This document shows positions 46,849 to 58,710 of a DNA stretch of 64,000 bases, piece after piece. Origin of the DNA: Phlebotomus papatasi (taxonomy: Eukaryota > Arthropoda > Insecta > Diptera > Psychodidae); the NCBI RefSeq assembly GCF_024763615.1, contig NC_077223.1, positions 78,058,627-78,122,626 on the forward strand. The letters are read 5' to 3'. The notes beneath the pieces are model-generated. The model searched no databases and was not told the DNA's origin. It saw only the letters and a program-made list of their open reading frames with translations. The stretch's first letter is position 1, and every line of letters begins with the position of its first letter. The position numbers were made by a program, and so were the translations under genes.

Positions 46849-49800
46849 CAGTGCTTCATTGAGACGAGCCTGACGATGAGCTGCCAAATTTCGGATTCTC
46901 TCATAGCGCTCATTGATCGATTGACGTTTCTCCTGGATTCCAGCACTGTCAAATTGTCCACTGTCAACAAGAGAATCTGCCTGTTGATTCATATCCTTGA
47001 TACGATCCTCATGAGCTTGAATGTCAGCCTCCACGAGTTGCTGCTTTTTCATCAGATTCTGCACTGAGGCCAAATCCTTTCCGGCATCCTCAGATGTCAG
47101 TAGACTCTCAACTTCTCCAAGCCAAAAGTCCAAATCCTTAACAGCTGCAATGTAAGTCCTCTGTTTGTTGGCTTCCTTCAACTTCAGCGACTTCTCCGTG
47201 GTCTTCTGCGTCAGATATTCCCATTGATCGGCAATTGATGACAAACGCTTCTGTACGGCATCTTCAGAACCACTGCATTGTTTCTTATTAATCAAATTAC
47301 CCCCCATGGCCAGGACACTCTGAATCCTATCTGCATTTGCAGCCAATTCAGCCTCGAAAGCCTGATGCTTCTGGTGCTTAGATTGAATGTTAGCTGGATC
47401 TTTGTAACTCTCTTCCGTGGCCAATTGCAACTTCTCAGCAATCCAATTTTCAATTTCATCAGCATCTCGACTGAATTGCTGAAGTGTCTGCTCATCTCCC
47501 AATCGGGATCTCTTTTCAATGAGTCCCTCCTTGAGATGGCGCCACCTCTCCAGGACCTGCTGCCTCTTGTCATCAATCTCCTTACTGGCATAGTGCTCCT
47601 GAGCTGTCAATTGATCAGCCAACACCTGAAGAGCTGCAATCTTCTCCTCATGCCCATTGATTGCCTTATCAAAGTCCTCATGCTTCTTAATCAAAGCCTC
47701 AACATTGTCTCCCTTCGAATCCACTTCTTCAGCATTGAGGAAAGCCTCACGAGCCGACATCCAATTCTCAGCCTGCTCACAATCCCTCAAGTACAGCTGC
47801 AAATCCAAATTCTGATCCAACTGCAAACGTCTAAGGGTCCATGCATTCTCCAATTCATCTCGTGCCTTGGCCAATCCATCGATCTTCTCCTGAATCTCCG
47901 GTGATGCATAGTGATTGGCCTGCAGCAATTCCGTTCCAAATTGCTCAAAAGCCGCAAATGTTCCAGCACGTGCATCAATTTCCGTGCGATGTTCCTACAT
48001 TTCACGCAACATTAGACATTTTTGTTGTTGTTGATTGCTTTTTATCATTTTTTAATTGTTAGCAAATGAGCGTGTAAGAAGAATTTTGCTCGCAGAAAAC
48101 AAACACAGTGAAAACATGCCAAATAATTTCACCAAGTGACAGTGAGTCAATGGAAAAAAATTGTTATTTTGCATTTCTTGCATTTTTTTTATATTAAAAA
48201 CATTTCAAGAAATGCAAAATCACAGGATTATGATTAAAAAAATTTGAAGAAAAAAAGGAGTTATGAAAATCACACGAAGCTTTTGCACTGTTTTTTTTCT
48301 TGTTAATTATTCAATATAGAAATCTTCACTAGAATCCACGATTTCTATTTAAATCTGCTTGATTTTTTAAGAAAAGAAATTTTAATTACTAAAGAATAAA
48401 AAAAGTTTAGCTAATACAGAGAAATCCGAAAAAGTCAAAATAACATTCCGGAAATGTTAATTTTACCCTGCAGTATTGATCCGAAATCGGTATAAATATT
48501 ATATTAACCTTTTTAGGTGTATTAGAGGTTAAAGTCACCCTTTTTCATGTTAATTTTACCCTTAAAAAGGTGTAAAATTAACATTAATAAATGTTGATAT
48601 ATTTTTACACCTAAACAGTGTTAAAGTTATGAGGAAAAAAATTAATGGCACACTTTTTTTCTCAGTGAAAGAATAAAAAAAGTTTAGCTCACACTGAGAG
48701 AAATCCGAAAAAGTCAAAATAATATTCCGGCAAAGTTAATTTTATCCTGCAGTATTGATCCAAAATCGGTGTAAATATTACCCTTTTTAGGTGTATTATG
48801 GGTTAAAGTTACCCTCTTTCATGTTAATTTTACCCTTAAAAAGGTGTAAAATTAACATTAAAAAATGTTGATATATTTTTACACCTAAACAGTGTTAAAG
48901 TTATGAGGAAAAAAATTAATGGCACCCTTTTTTTTCTCAGTGAAAGAATAAAAAAAGTTTAGCTCACACTGAGAGAAATCCGAAAAAGTCAAAATAATAT
49001 TCCGGCAAAGTTAATTTTATCCTGCAGTATTGATCCAAAATCGGTGTAAATATTACCCTTTTTAGGTGTATTATGGGTTAAAGTTACCCTCTTTCATGTT
49101 AATTTTACACTTAAAAAGGTGTAAAATCAACATTAAATTTTATTATGATTTATTTTGATATACCGGGCTTTTTTTTGCCATTTTTTTTACATTTATCGGT
49201 TTACCGAAAAATGTAAAATGTAAAAAATGTAAAAACCGAAAAAACATAGTTTTGAAGGGCATAGAGGGATGGCGGGTGGAAAAAAACGTTTAGATATTGT
49301 TTTTTTATTGGGGGTTATCGAAGACCGGAAGTCGATAACTCTTACTGTATAAGCTCAAGGACCGTGGCAAGTTGATAAAAAGACGATTATATTATATAAC
49401 TGCTCTCTCTTTGAGTTCGACCAGTAAAAAGGTTCCATGACGTCTTTTCAGGATTGAATGGGGTAAAAATTAGTCGAAAATGTGGTCCCGGTCAATATTC
49501 CGAAAAGCCAAAATCTCGAATGTCAAAACCCCAAAAAGTTAAAATACTAAATGGTATCAACAAAACGGATATCATAAATTGTAAATACCTATAACTTGTG
49601 TAACATTCTTGGCAAAGGGAAAACTAATGTTATCAATTTTATCAACCACCTTGGCACTTTTGGTATGATTTAAAGGTATGGCCAAAATTTAGTCTTTTTA
49701 CTAATCATTTCAAATCAATTTAATTTTTTTACAAACTATCAACGAAAAGATATGGTTGATGAAAACTGACGATTTTAAAGTTTAGAATTTGAAATTAGAT

Positions 49801-52800
49801 TTATTTAAATAACTGATTTTGATCCATATTCGGAATTTTGATCCTTTCGGGATTTCGAATTTCGACCCATTTGGGATTTTGGTTATCATTGTCAAAAGTT
49901 AAAAAACGTTAAGCGAAAAAATCACCCTGTTATAATCGTATAGTTTAGCCGAGACACTAACTTAACTGAATGCTTTAAAAATTTGTTTTTTGATGTAGTA
50001 AAATTTGCCATTTAGGGTAAGTGTACAAAATTCCGGCCAACTTGCAAATCCGGCCACATTTTTTGTTCCTCAAATTTCTATGAATTTTTAGTTTTTGCAT
50101 ACTCTAGAGATTATACAGTGTAAAAAAAAATAACAAAAAATATCGCTTCGACGAGCAAGATGATCTGGAAAAGGCATTGGAAGAATTCCGGAAGGAGAAA
50201 GAAAGTGGCCGGAATAGGCCACCAATGCTATGTCTACATTTTTATTCATTTCAAAATGTATTAAAAATGATTTGAGAGAAAATAAAGACCATAAACTGTC
50301 TACAAGGTTCCAAGCAACACTCCTTATAAAAAAGTAACAAAAAAAATCAATTTGTATTGAAATATTACATTTCAAACTTGAGACTTTGGCACTTGCATGT
50401 AACTGTGCCAAAATTTGTCACGCTTACCATATCTGGGAATTAAAATAAAAATCCGTAAATTATAAAGATTGAATTGGAATATAAATAATAGAGGCCGTAT
50501 AGAAGCCTTCAACAAAATGGTAACTTCTTCCGGAATTCCGAAAATCCCGGGATCCTGAAAATCTCGAGACTTAGATAATCCCGGGACTTTAAAAATCCCA
50601 GTATTTCGAAAATGCCATGATCCGAAAAATTCCGAGATTATGAAAATCTCGATATCCTGAAAATCCCGGGATTTTGAAAAAAGCCGACTTCCGAAAATCT
50701 TGGGATTCTGAAAATCCTGAAACCCCGAATATCCCGGGATCCCGAAATTTCAGGATCTTAGTAATTAGGAATTTTCAATATTTGGTCTCGGGATTAATGG
50801 TGATTCCAAATTGTCGAAACCTTGGTATTTCGGGATTTCCGAAATAGCAACTGAGAGAAATCCGAAAAAGTTAAAACAACATTCCGGAAATGTTAATTTT
50901 ACCCTGCAGTATTTATCCGAAAACAGTGTAAATATTACCCTTTTTAGGTGTATTGGGGGTTAAAGTTACCCTTTTTTCATGTTAATTTTACACTTAAAAA
51001 GGTGTAAAATTAACATTAAAAAATGTTGATATATTTTTACACCTAAAAAGTGTTAAAGTAATGACGGAAAAAAGTTAATCGCAGCCTCTTTTTTTTCTCA
51101 GTGTGGAAACCCTAATGGTAAGTATTTAATGGACACTATGATTATAACCTCTAAGCTCCTTTTATTTTAGAACTTTTTTCATCAGTAATCTAATTTTTGT
51201 AAAGCAGATAAATTGAAAATAACTGTAGATTTCTCTAGTGAAGCTTTCTAATGTGCGTAGCTCTCAGATCGTCTCACTGATCATCTTTTGCAGGCATTTC
51301 ACAAAAAAAATCCACAAAGATTTTGCAGAAAAAATTTTGATGTCAAACAATAGAAGAAAATCGAATATTTAAATTTTGAAAATAAAGAAAAAACTGGTAT
51401 TATGTCAAAAATTCCACAAGAACATTTAAAATTTAAGAAAAATTGTGTAAAAATGAAAAGGTAATAAGTCACAAATATCACGACACTGAAAATTATAAAT
51501 TAAGGAAAAGAAAAAACCAATAAAGCCAGGACAATATGCTTTTTTTGCCCGATTGTGTATACCTGCGGGATACCGTAACGGAAATCAAATTCGGCTCGTT
51601 GATTCTATACACAGAGGACACAAGGAGGGACAAAATCAATGTGATCATGAAAGAAGAAAGAATGATTTTTTTTGATGAGAAAAAATAAGATGGGGGATGA
51701 ATGAATTTTTCTCCTTCAAGATATCGTCGGTTGTCTCAGCAACTGTGCTAACTGCATTTGCTTTGTGTCAGCATTCGTTGTAAGCAACGCATCGCTGTGC
51801 GACGTTTGCAATGAATGCAGACACAAAGCAGATGCAGTTAGGACAGTTGCTGAGGCAATCGACGATATTGAAATTTTTTTTTGACACACTTACCTGATGA
51901 CGCTCAATAAGAGCTTCAGCTCCAGTCACATCATTGGCCAATTCCTCAGATGTCACAAGACCCATCATTGAGCTGATCCACGCCATAAGATCACGGTAGT
52001 CACTGAGGAAGCGTTGCAGATCGTACGAATCCAAGAGTTTCTCTTTGCGTGCCGTTGCTTTTGTTGTGATCTGATCCCACATTTCGTTGATCTCCTTCTG
52101 CTTGGCATAAGTTTGCTCAGCACTTTCCGGATGACTCTGCATTAAGCGATTAGCTGTCTCGTCCAATTGACGGATTTTATCCCGAAGTGCTGCCAGATCT
52201 CTCTCCAAGCCCTCATGTTTGCGCTGGAGAGTTTGAACACTTCTCAAATCCTTTCCAAGATCATCATTATTGAGGGCATTTTCCTTCTCGGCAATCCAAT
52301 CTTTCGTCTCATCAATATCCCGATGGAATCGTTGGACTTCATGAGCTGATCCAAGTTGAGAAGCCCTTTCTGTTGTCACTTGCTGAAGTGTAGCCCATTT
52401 CTCATTGAGATCTTGCATTTGAGTTTGAATTTTCAGAGCAGCTTCAGTTTGACCGAGTGAAGTTAGCTGAACTGCAATCTCATTCATATTGGCCAGACGA
52501 ACTTCATTTGCTTTGAGGTCATCATTGAAATCATCAAATTTCTTCTGCATCACTTCGACTTCTTCGAGATCTTCTCCGACATCCTTGATCTGAGCATGAT
52601 TTTCTTTGTCCTTGATCCAAGCAGCTAGATCTGCAGCTTCTCTTACTAGGACGTAAGCTTTTACCGTCTCATTCAACTTATTCTGCCGTTCCCTTGCCAA
52701 TGCCAGAAGATTATCGTACTGAGCATTGATCTGTGCTTGTCTCTTGCCAATTGAATAGCCATCTACTAAATTCTGCTGACTTGCACTCAATCCAGCATCG

Positions 52801-55800
52801 ATTTTCTTGATGTAGGCTGCTGGAACAAATCCCTGCCTGTCGTTCACTTCAACCTTCCACCAATCTTTGTTGTTGCTGTTGAGAAGGGTAAGAACATCTC
52901 CCTTCTTCATGGACACTTCCCTCGGAGACTTCTCTGTGTAGTCATAGAGAGCAACAACGCATTCCTTTCCTGTAATATCAACCACTGGAGTCTCCTGTTG
53001 ACGACAATTCTTTGCTTGCTCCTGAAGTGACTGAATGGTATTACCGAATGCCTCAAGATCAGACACCAGAGCTTCATGCTTCTTCAGCAGAGCTTCTGAA
53101 CTATCTTCATCTTTGCCATAGTCAGTACTGGAGACAATTGGTTCCTTCTCCTTCATCCACGATTCTGCCTCATTGGCATCGGCAAAGTATTGATGAGCCT
53201 GAAGTGAATCCTCTAGATCTTGTTTTCTCTGAAGTGCCTTCTCTTTCAAGTTACTCCATTGATCTTTCAATGCATCCAGCCTCTGTTTGATCCCCTCTCC
53301 GGCAAATGGCTGCTCGTTGACCATCACTTCACCATTTTTCACAACAGCTGCCAAACGACTTTCATGATTATTGATCTCAGCCAAAACAGCATGATGTTTT
53401 TTAATCAAATTCTGCACACCAATTAAATCCCTTCCACGATTAGTTGATCCAGCAATTGGTTCCTTCTCCCTAATCCATGCAGCTTCATCTTCGAGATCTC
53501 TGAACAACTGTTGCACTTGAAGTGAATCAAGCAGACGCTTCCTACGATCTCCCATTGGAGCTGCCAGGGCTGAATACCTCTTTGACAGAGCATTTTCCTT
53601 ATTGTCAATATTCTCTGCGTCAAAATGTCCACTCTCAATGAACTTTCCTGCTGCCACTTTGATACTTTCAATCCGATCCTGATGCGCTTGAACGTCGGAT
53701 TCCAACAGAGCATGCTTCTTCTGCAAATTCTGCACACTCGTCAAATCCTTCCCATAATCCTCCGACATCAATTGCCCCTCAATTTCACTCAACCAAAGTT
53801 CAATATCTTCAATGGTTCGATTGAATTGTTGCTGTTGCGATGCCTCCTGCAGTTTGCATCCCTTCTTATCTGAAGCCTGAATCAGTGTTTCCCACAGCGT
53901 TATGATCTCCTGCATGCGTGAATTAATCTGATCCGATGCATAGTGATTGCGATCAATCAATTCTGATCCAATTGTCGTGATATCTTCAATTCGGGATTTA
54001 TTGGCATTGAGTTCTTGCTCAAAATTCTGATGTTTCTGCACTTTCCCATTGAGATTTGTTGGATCCAAGTAGCTATCATCAGTGGCAAATTTCAATTTTT
54101 CACTGATCCAACCTTTTGTCTCATCGCAATCCCTTTCAAATTGCTGCAATTTATTGGAATCCTCAAGCAACAGGCGTCGAGCACTTGACTTCTCCAGCAG
54201 GGCCGATCGTCTGGCCAGGAGCATTGCACGCCTCTGAGCTACATCATCAGCAGCATAGTGCTGCCCATCGATGAGTTTCGTCGCAAAGATATCCAGTGCT
54301 TTGATTTTTTCCTCCTGAGCTGCCAGACTCTTCTCAAAATCCTCATGCTTCTTGATCAGAGCCTCAACGGAATCCAATGAATCACCCAAATCTTCATTTG
54401 CCAGGAAAGCTTCCTGCTTAGCCATCCAAGTGTCAGCTTGCTCGGTATCGCGATAGAATAGCTGCAAATCCATGCATTGCTCATAGAGAATTCGACGATC
54501 TTCCCAGAGATTGTGCAGAGCTGTCTTTTCATTCTCCAACACTGTCAGCTTTTCCAGGACTTCCGATTCGGCATAGTGCTTTCGTTCTAGCAGTGAATTA
54601 CCAGCCCTGGCTGTTAGCTTGAAGCTATCTTCACGTGCATCAATTTCCCCCTTGTGCTCCTGATGACGCTCCAACAGAGCTTCAGCACCAGCCACATCCT
54701 TAGCCAACTCATCTGCCGAAATGATAGCCTTCATGCCATTGATCCAGGAAATGAGATCGCGGAAATCAGCCAAAAACCGATGCAAAGAGTGTGATTCATC
54801 GAGTTTCTCCTTGCGATCCTTCGCCTTCGCCTTCAGTGATTCCCACGTTGCGGCAATTTCTGCCTGTTTCTCCCTAATCTGACCATCATGATCATCATGT
54901 GTACTACACAGACGTTGTGCCTCATCACTCAGTGTAGCTACTTTATCCTCAAGAGCTGCCAAATCACGCTCAACACCCTCATGCTTACGCTGAAGTGCCT
55001 GAACACTGGCTAAATCCCGTCCATGATCATCCGATGAAAGTACAACGTCTTTCTCAGCGATCCACGCAACAGTCTCATCGGCATCTCGATTGAAGCGCTG
55101 AATCTCATGAGCTCCAAAGAGCTTTTCCTGCCTCAAAATTGCCAATTGTTTTAGCCTCTGCCATGCCTCATTGAGTTCTTCCTTCTTCTTCGTGATAATA
55201 TCACGCTCCGGATGACCATCCTGAATCAATTTATCCGCCATTTGATTCACCTCCGTCACACGATACTCCTGCGAAGCCATATCCTTCTGGAATTCATCAA
55301 ATTTTCTCTGAAGAACCTCCACATGCTCCAAATCATGCCCAAACTCATCAGCTGTCACAAATGCCTCCTTGTCCTTAATCCAGAACATAACCTCCTCGCA
55401 ATGACGAAGAAATTGCACCAACACCAAAGCCTGCTGCAATTTCATTCCCTTCTCAGCCAAACGCGACAGCAACAATTCCCAGAGACGATGCAACTCATCC
55501 AATCTCCTCTGAATTGTCTCAGATGCAAAATGCTGTTGATTGATCATCTCCTGTCCGGTATTATCCAGCGTCACAATGGCATTGCTATGCGCCGATACTT
55601 CAGCCTCAAAAGCCTGATGCTTCTGAATCTTGGCCTGAAGATTCGTCGGATCACGGTAGCTCTCTTCACTGGCAGCCTGAAGCTTCTCATGAATCCAACT
55701 CTCCAGTTCATCGGCATCGCGCTTGAAGTACTGAAAACGTCGAGAATCCTCGAGTTTCTCCCTCTTCTGACGCGTCTCAAGCTTAAAGTCATTGTAACGA

Positions 55801-55880
55801 CCAAGCACTTGCTCACGACGTTCCTGGATATCCTCCACTGTCTCTAGAATTCTCACTTCTTTCGGTGTAAATTGCTCCAT
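37999..55880 (-). CDS. alpha-Spec: Alpha-spectrin, complete coding sequence (five coding exons, 2414 aa)
   Basis: Minus-strand exons: 55880-51894, 47994-46071, 43138-42535, 38810-38210 and 38127-37999, all GT/AG and in phase (2415 codons with stop; the fly protein has about 2415 residues). It forms tetramers with beta-spectrin in the submembrane cytoskeleton. The N-terminus MEQFTPKEVRILETVEDIQ is the partial repeat that pairs with beta-spectrin. About twenty triple-helical spectrin repeats follow. An SH3 domain (ALYDY, then DWWKVE and GFVPAAYIKK) lies at roughly residues 970-1025 inside the array. The C-terminus has calmodulin-like EF hands with loops DKDKSGKLNHQE and DPNRDGYVSLQE, and ends DYIDFTRTLFQN. 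The four coding introns are 3899, 2932, 3724 and 82 bp; the large ones are full of repeats. Upstream, a strong acceptor at 55949/55948 shows that a 5'-noncoding exon exists to the right. AATAAA on this strand at 37672-37667 predicts a 3' UTR of about 330-350 nt. Exon sequence is much more GC-balanced than the surroundings. Confidence 0.98.
39391..39784. repeat. 394 bp foldback repeat
   Basis: TGTTCGAATTTCGAAGTGCT at the left mirrors AGCACTTTGAAATTCGAACA at the right, and further in, TTACTCAGTGATT mirrors AATCACTGAGTAA. Confidence 0.7.
40530..40783 (+). mobile_element. CACTGAG-type MITE, copy 4
   Basis: The start is altered to CACTGGTGAGAGAAATCC; the end CTCAGTG is intact. Confidence 0.8.
40927..41179 (-). 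mobile_element. CACTGAG-type MITE, copy 5
   Basis: It is in opposite orientation to copy 4, 143 bp away. The right end is degenerate (TCTCATAG). Confidence 0.75.
41363..41587 (+). pseudogene. Non-LTR retrotransposon reverse-transcriptase fragment
   Basis: The frame reads LNPGKSQALLITS...YLNGEVIPYV...AQNLGIIFNDSLDWDDHISYINKRVNFSLYTL. The N-P-x-K-S start, the NLGIIFDxxLxWxxHI block and the following basic/hydrophobic helix are characteristic of the region after the RT palm in Jockey/CR1-type LINEs. Only about 70 residues survive; the frame then ends. Confidence 0.75.
41815..41953 (+). pseudogene. LINE C-terminal fragment (WLGxVxRMP motif)
   Basis: The frame reads WAKQLCWLGYVNRMPYDKIP...KPEEIRSRGRPRS then stop. 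WLGHVxRM...K...GRRxxGRPxxRW is the common C-terminal motif of insect endonuclease-reverse transcriptases. It is separated from the RT fragment by about 230 bp of unrelated DNA and may come from a different LINE. Confidence 0.65.
43868..44506. mobile_element. Large palindromic element with TTCGTAAA repeats
   Basis: ACACAGAAAAAAA at the left mirrors TTTTTTTCTGTGT at the right. GAATTCCTATGAGGG mirrors CCCATAGGAATTC, and CAAACAAGTTCGTAAAA mirrors TTTTACGAACTTGTTTG. The interior is built from many GTTCGTAAA/TTTACGAAC words. Confidence 0.75.
44932..45158. mobile_element. CAGTAGACTC MITE, copy g
   Basis: The left end is worn (TTAGTTAGACTCTCTC); the right end GAGCGAGAGTCTACTG followed by TA is intact. 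Confidence 0.7.
45610..45830. mobile_element. Foldback element with AAAATCCCGAAAGC, copy 2
   Basis: It has the same opening GGTCCCGGTCAAAATCCCGA and closing GGATTTTGGCTGCCACCG as 8248-8534, and shares the inner CACTCGCGCTTGCTGGAGGC-like block in altered form. Confidence 0.7.
48391..49140 (+). repeat. Three tandem copies of a CACTGAG MITE plus flanking sequence
   Basis: Units start with AAAGAATAAAAAAAGTTTAG at 48391, 48668 and 48943 (periods 277 and 275 bp), each followed by a CACTGAG MITE (48415-48667, 48692-48942, 48967-about 49140, the last truncated). Units 2 and 3 share private variants such as ATTCCGGCAAAGTTAATTTT. Confidence 0.85.
50014..50428. mobile_element. AGGGTAAGTGTACA-type element, copy 3
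   Basis: Termini AGGGTAAGTGTACAAAATTC and AAAATTTGTCACGCTTACC bracket a body like those at 22000 and 26530, including the GACGAGCAAGATG and GAAGAATTCC blocks. Confidence 0.7.
50517..50845. repeat. Degenerate tandem repeat of GAAAATCCCGGGAT
   Basis: About fifteen imperfect units of 16-18 bp built on TCCCGGGATTCTGAAAA; several contain the palindrome CCCGGG. Confidence 0.7.
50848..51103 (+). mobile_element. CACTGAG-type MITE, copy 9
   Basis: It runs from ACTGAGAGAAATCCG to TTTTCTCAGTG, about 256 bp, near consensus. Confidence 0.8.
51719..51870. mobile_element. ATATCGTCGGTTG-type palindromic element beside the exon 1 donor
   Basis: It starts ATATCGTCGGTTGTCTCAGC and ends with the complement CAATCGACGATAT; the arms are about 60 bp. 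It lies 23 bp inside the alpha-spectrin intron, and read-through of the exon 1 frame continues 41 codons through it. Confidence 0.7.
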
Positions 55881-55948
55881 GATTTACTCTTTTCTTTCCC
55901 TTTTTTTCTTCTGTCACTGGGAATACTTTTTCCTCACTATAGAAATTC
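55881..55948 (-). promoter_or_regulatory. alpha-Spec: 5' UTR segment and upstream splice acceptor of alpha-spectrin
   Basis: Directly before the alpha-spectrin ATG on the minus strand, a T-rich tract ends in TTGTTGTGTAG with the AG at 55950-55949. This is a strong 3' splice site and would leave 68 nt of 5' UTR before the start codon. The donor exon is not certain. The exon-like segment ending with AAG|GTATGG at 61041 is one candidate, which would give a roughly 5.1 kb 5'-UTR intron. RNA reads across this junction would settle it. Confidence 0.6.
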
Positions 55949-57193
55949 CTACACAACAAAAAAAAGAATCATAATGTAATGGATATTTTTAGATAATGTG
56001 GATTTTGCAAATATTTCAACATTGTATGCTTGTGCGATTAGATAAGGCCTTCCCCACTTCCCTTGATTTCTCACGTAACACGGCAAAAAAAAATTGCTTT
56101 ATCAACATATTTTTTTGCGGGAAATCTTTAAAGCCAACAGAAATGCAAAAATAATACATATTTTTATTATGTTAGATTTAGATATCATAAAATATCACAT
56201 TTCTTATTGGAATTTTTCAAGTTAGACTTATACAATTTCTGACCTCAATGTCAATCACTCTCAATGTCTCACTCAACGACACTCAATGGTACAAAATTAT
56301 ATCCTGTAGTGTAGAAGCAATAAAATTCGCCATAAGCAACAAAGGATCAGATATAGCAAAATTCCTGTTCTTTCGAGACAATATTCTCCAAGGGGGAGAT
56401 ATTAGGGTCGGAAGTGGTGTACAGCTAAAAATGAATTGCTTGGAAGTCTTTGGAAGTGGGAGTACTAGAATATAAAGTCTTTTCGGTCTAATTCTGTATT
56501 TTTCAGACTACGTTACTTTTAGTTGAGATTTTTAATTCTGGCGGCAGTATAAAATTTGAAAATGTTTTTTTTTTGAAATTTTCAAATTCGGCTTAGAGCA
56601 AATACGCTCAAATTTTTTATAGTTTAATTTGTGTCATAATTTTTCCGAGGAAAATATTCAGTTGAATAATAATTTTCCTTAATTTTCACAAGAATTTCAA
56701 ATACATGTAGTGGCTCGCAAATAATGACATAGCTATTGCAGTTGACTTTAAATCAATTTGATATATATTTTTTTCTAATTTATCGTATTCGTGCGACTTT
56801 TTCGCGAATGTCGTTAAGCGGTATCCCATAGGTTACCTTTACCATTTTTTGTTTACCTGTTTGCATTTACTGGAAAGGTTTTAGTGTATTACATCTCATC
56901 AATGCCAAAAGTATTTGTCAAAAAAGTAGATTTGTGCTTTTGAGGACTATTACAAAATTAGAAACGAAAAGGTACATTTGTAATATTTAATATTATCCTA
57001 ATAATTCGTGCCACATTCTTTCACTAAAAGGAATAAGGGGAACTTTGTGAATGTGGTCAGTTTTCTGGTGATAATATGTTGCGATAAAAAATCTTTTCTG
57101 GATCGATTGGCGACAGATGATGAGGAATTGATCTAATGCAACAATAGCGAAAAATGTCTTGGAAAAATAGCCAAACTTACTGCAAAAGTTGAC

Positions 57194-57194
<1 letters not shown>

Positions 57195-57228
<34 letters not shown>

Positions 57229-57475
57229 CTGGCACAACATTCCATGAAGGAACTAGGCCTTCACACAAGGGGTTTTCTAGACATGCATTATTATTTTTTC
57301 TTGTACGGGATGAGGTTGTCAGTCCCATGCCCGTGGAATCAAGTGCAGTGAAGCTCACTGGATGCAATCCGAACACCTTTAATGCCAGAAAAATTCATGG
57401 TGACCTAAAAGGGATTCGAATCCGGAACACTTGCATCATAGAGCGAGTGCTCTACCACTTGACCCATTGAGTGCC
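57195..57475 (-). repeat. tRNA-derived SINE, copy 2, with (TTA)n tail
   Basis: Read on the minus strand it begins GGGCACTCAATGGGTCAAGT, with A box TGGGTCAAGTGGTAGAG and B box GGATTCGAATCCC. The body has GGCATGGGACTGACAACC and it ends in a run of ATT trinucleotides. It is the same family as 3868-4123. Confidence 0.8.
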
Positions 57476-58074
57476 CGCAAAAGTTGATTAAAAATCATAA
57501 AAAACCTTTCCCAAGAGTACAAAATGTTTTAATTTTAAAGGATTTTGAAAGTAGGGAAAGAATCAAGCTTAATAAAAGGTGAAGATACGTGTGAAGTACT
57601 GAATTACTTGTTGCACTCGTACTTTTAAACTCTTACAGGCTTTCCAGTACAGTTTCAATAATTATTACAAATGACAATACATTTTTTTTTGATATTCTAT
57701 TTTCCAAAAGTAGCTTCACTGGTCTCTTATGAAAATTCAAAATATGTTGATAGCCCTTCGTAAAACGCAGATAATATTAAAATATTGAAAGTATGCAAGA
57801 ATATCTGGCGCTAGAAATTCAAAATATTAGCAAAATGTTAAAAATATGTGTAAAAATAAATTTCTTGAGATTCTTTAAGAATATTTCTTATTAAATTTTT
57901 CATTCATATATTACCTCGGGCCAGGGAAGACCGAGGGCAAAGTGCGACCCGCCGTGGGAAAGCTCTTGACCTCAACTATAACTGTTATAAACATATTAAA
58001 ATTTTATTAAAATTGAAAATGGAATTTCCGAAATATTCGACATCGGACCTTCGATTAAATCGGATGAAAATGGG

Positions 58075-58710
58075 ACGTTAACATGGGCATTGAATAAACG
58101 AGCAGTAAAAAGTCAAATTTGGTCAGCAAAAAATTCAAAATGACCAGTAAAAAATAAAAAAGGGCAACAAAAAGGTAAAAAAGAGCAGTCAAAAAATTAA
58201 AAAATAGCAGTATTTTGTTAAAAGCTTACTGACCAAGTGAAACATGATCAGAAAAGATAAAAAGTGATCAGCAAAAAATAAAACATGATCAGTAAAAAGT
58301 AAAAAATGAAAAGTGGTCAGTAAAAAATTAAAAACGAGCAGTAAAAAATAAAAAAATGATCAGCAAAAAATTAAAAGTGAGCAGTAAAATATAAATGTGG
58401 CTAGTAAAAATAAAAATTGGTCAGCAAAATAATTAAAAATGAGCAGTAAAAATAAAATGTGGTCAGTAAAAAATAAAAAGTGGTCAATAAAAAATGAAAA
58501 GTTTTCAATAAAAAATTAAAAACGAGCAGTAAAAATATTCCAGGATCAATAAAAAATTAAAAAAATGATCAGCAAAGACTTAAAAACGAGCAGTAAAAAA
58601 TAAAGTGGTCAGTAAAATATAAAAATTTTTCAGCGAAAAATTTAAAATGAGCAGTAAAAAATAAAATGTGGTCAGTAAAAAATTAAAAATGAACAGAAAA
58701 AATAAAAATT
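58075..58710. repeat. AT-rich minisatellite (GAGCAGTAAAAAATAAAAA units)
   Basis: About thirty irregular units of 18-23 bp follow the pattern (A/G)(G/T)CAG(T/C)AAAAAATAAAAA. Unit sequence drifts and orientation is constant. Confidence 0.85.

Larger units (their letters stand above)
47995..51893 (-). other. Alpha-spectrin intron 1, transposon-filled
   Basis: It contains the triple MITE array (48391-49140), a CCCGAAA-type element (49482-49883), an AGGGTAAGTG element (50014-50428), GAAAATCCCGGGAT tandem repeats (about 50520-50840), a CACTGAG MITE (50848-51103) and a palindromic element at 51719-51870. Confidence 0.6.

Noticed and set aside
46468..47904. Long plus-strand ORFs (about 200 codons) opposite alpha-spectrin
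   Set aside because: Leu/Ser-rich antisense frames of spectrin repeats, which are low in stop codons on the opposite strand.
56993..57376. ORF with a poly-leucine run
   Set aside because: The leucines come from the trinucleotide tail of a SINE; not a membrane protein.
58075..58710. CRISPR-like regularly repeated array
   Set aside because: Units are contiguous, degenerate and AT-rich with no unique spacers, in an insect genome; it is a minisatellite.
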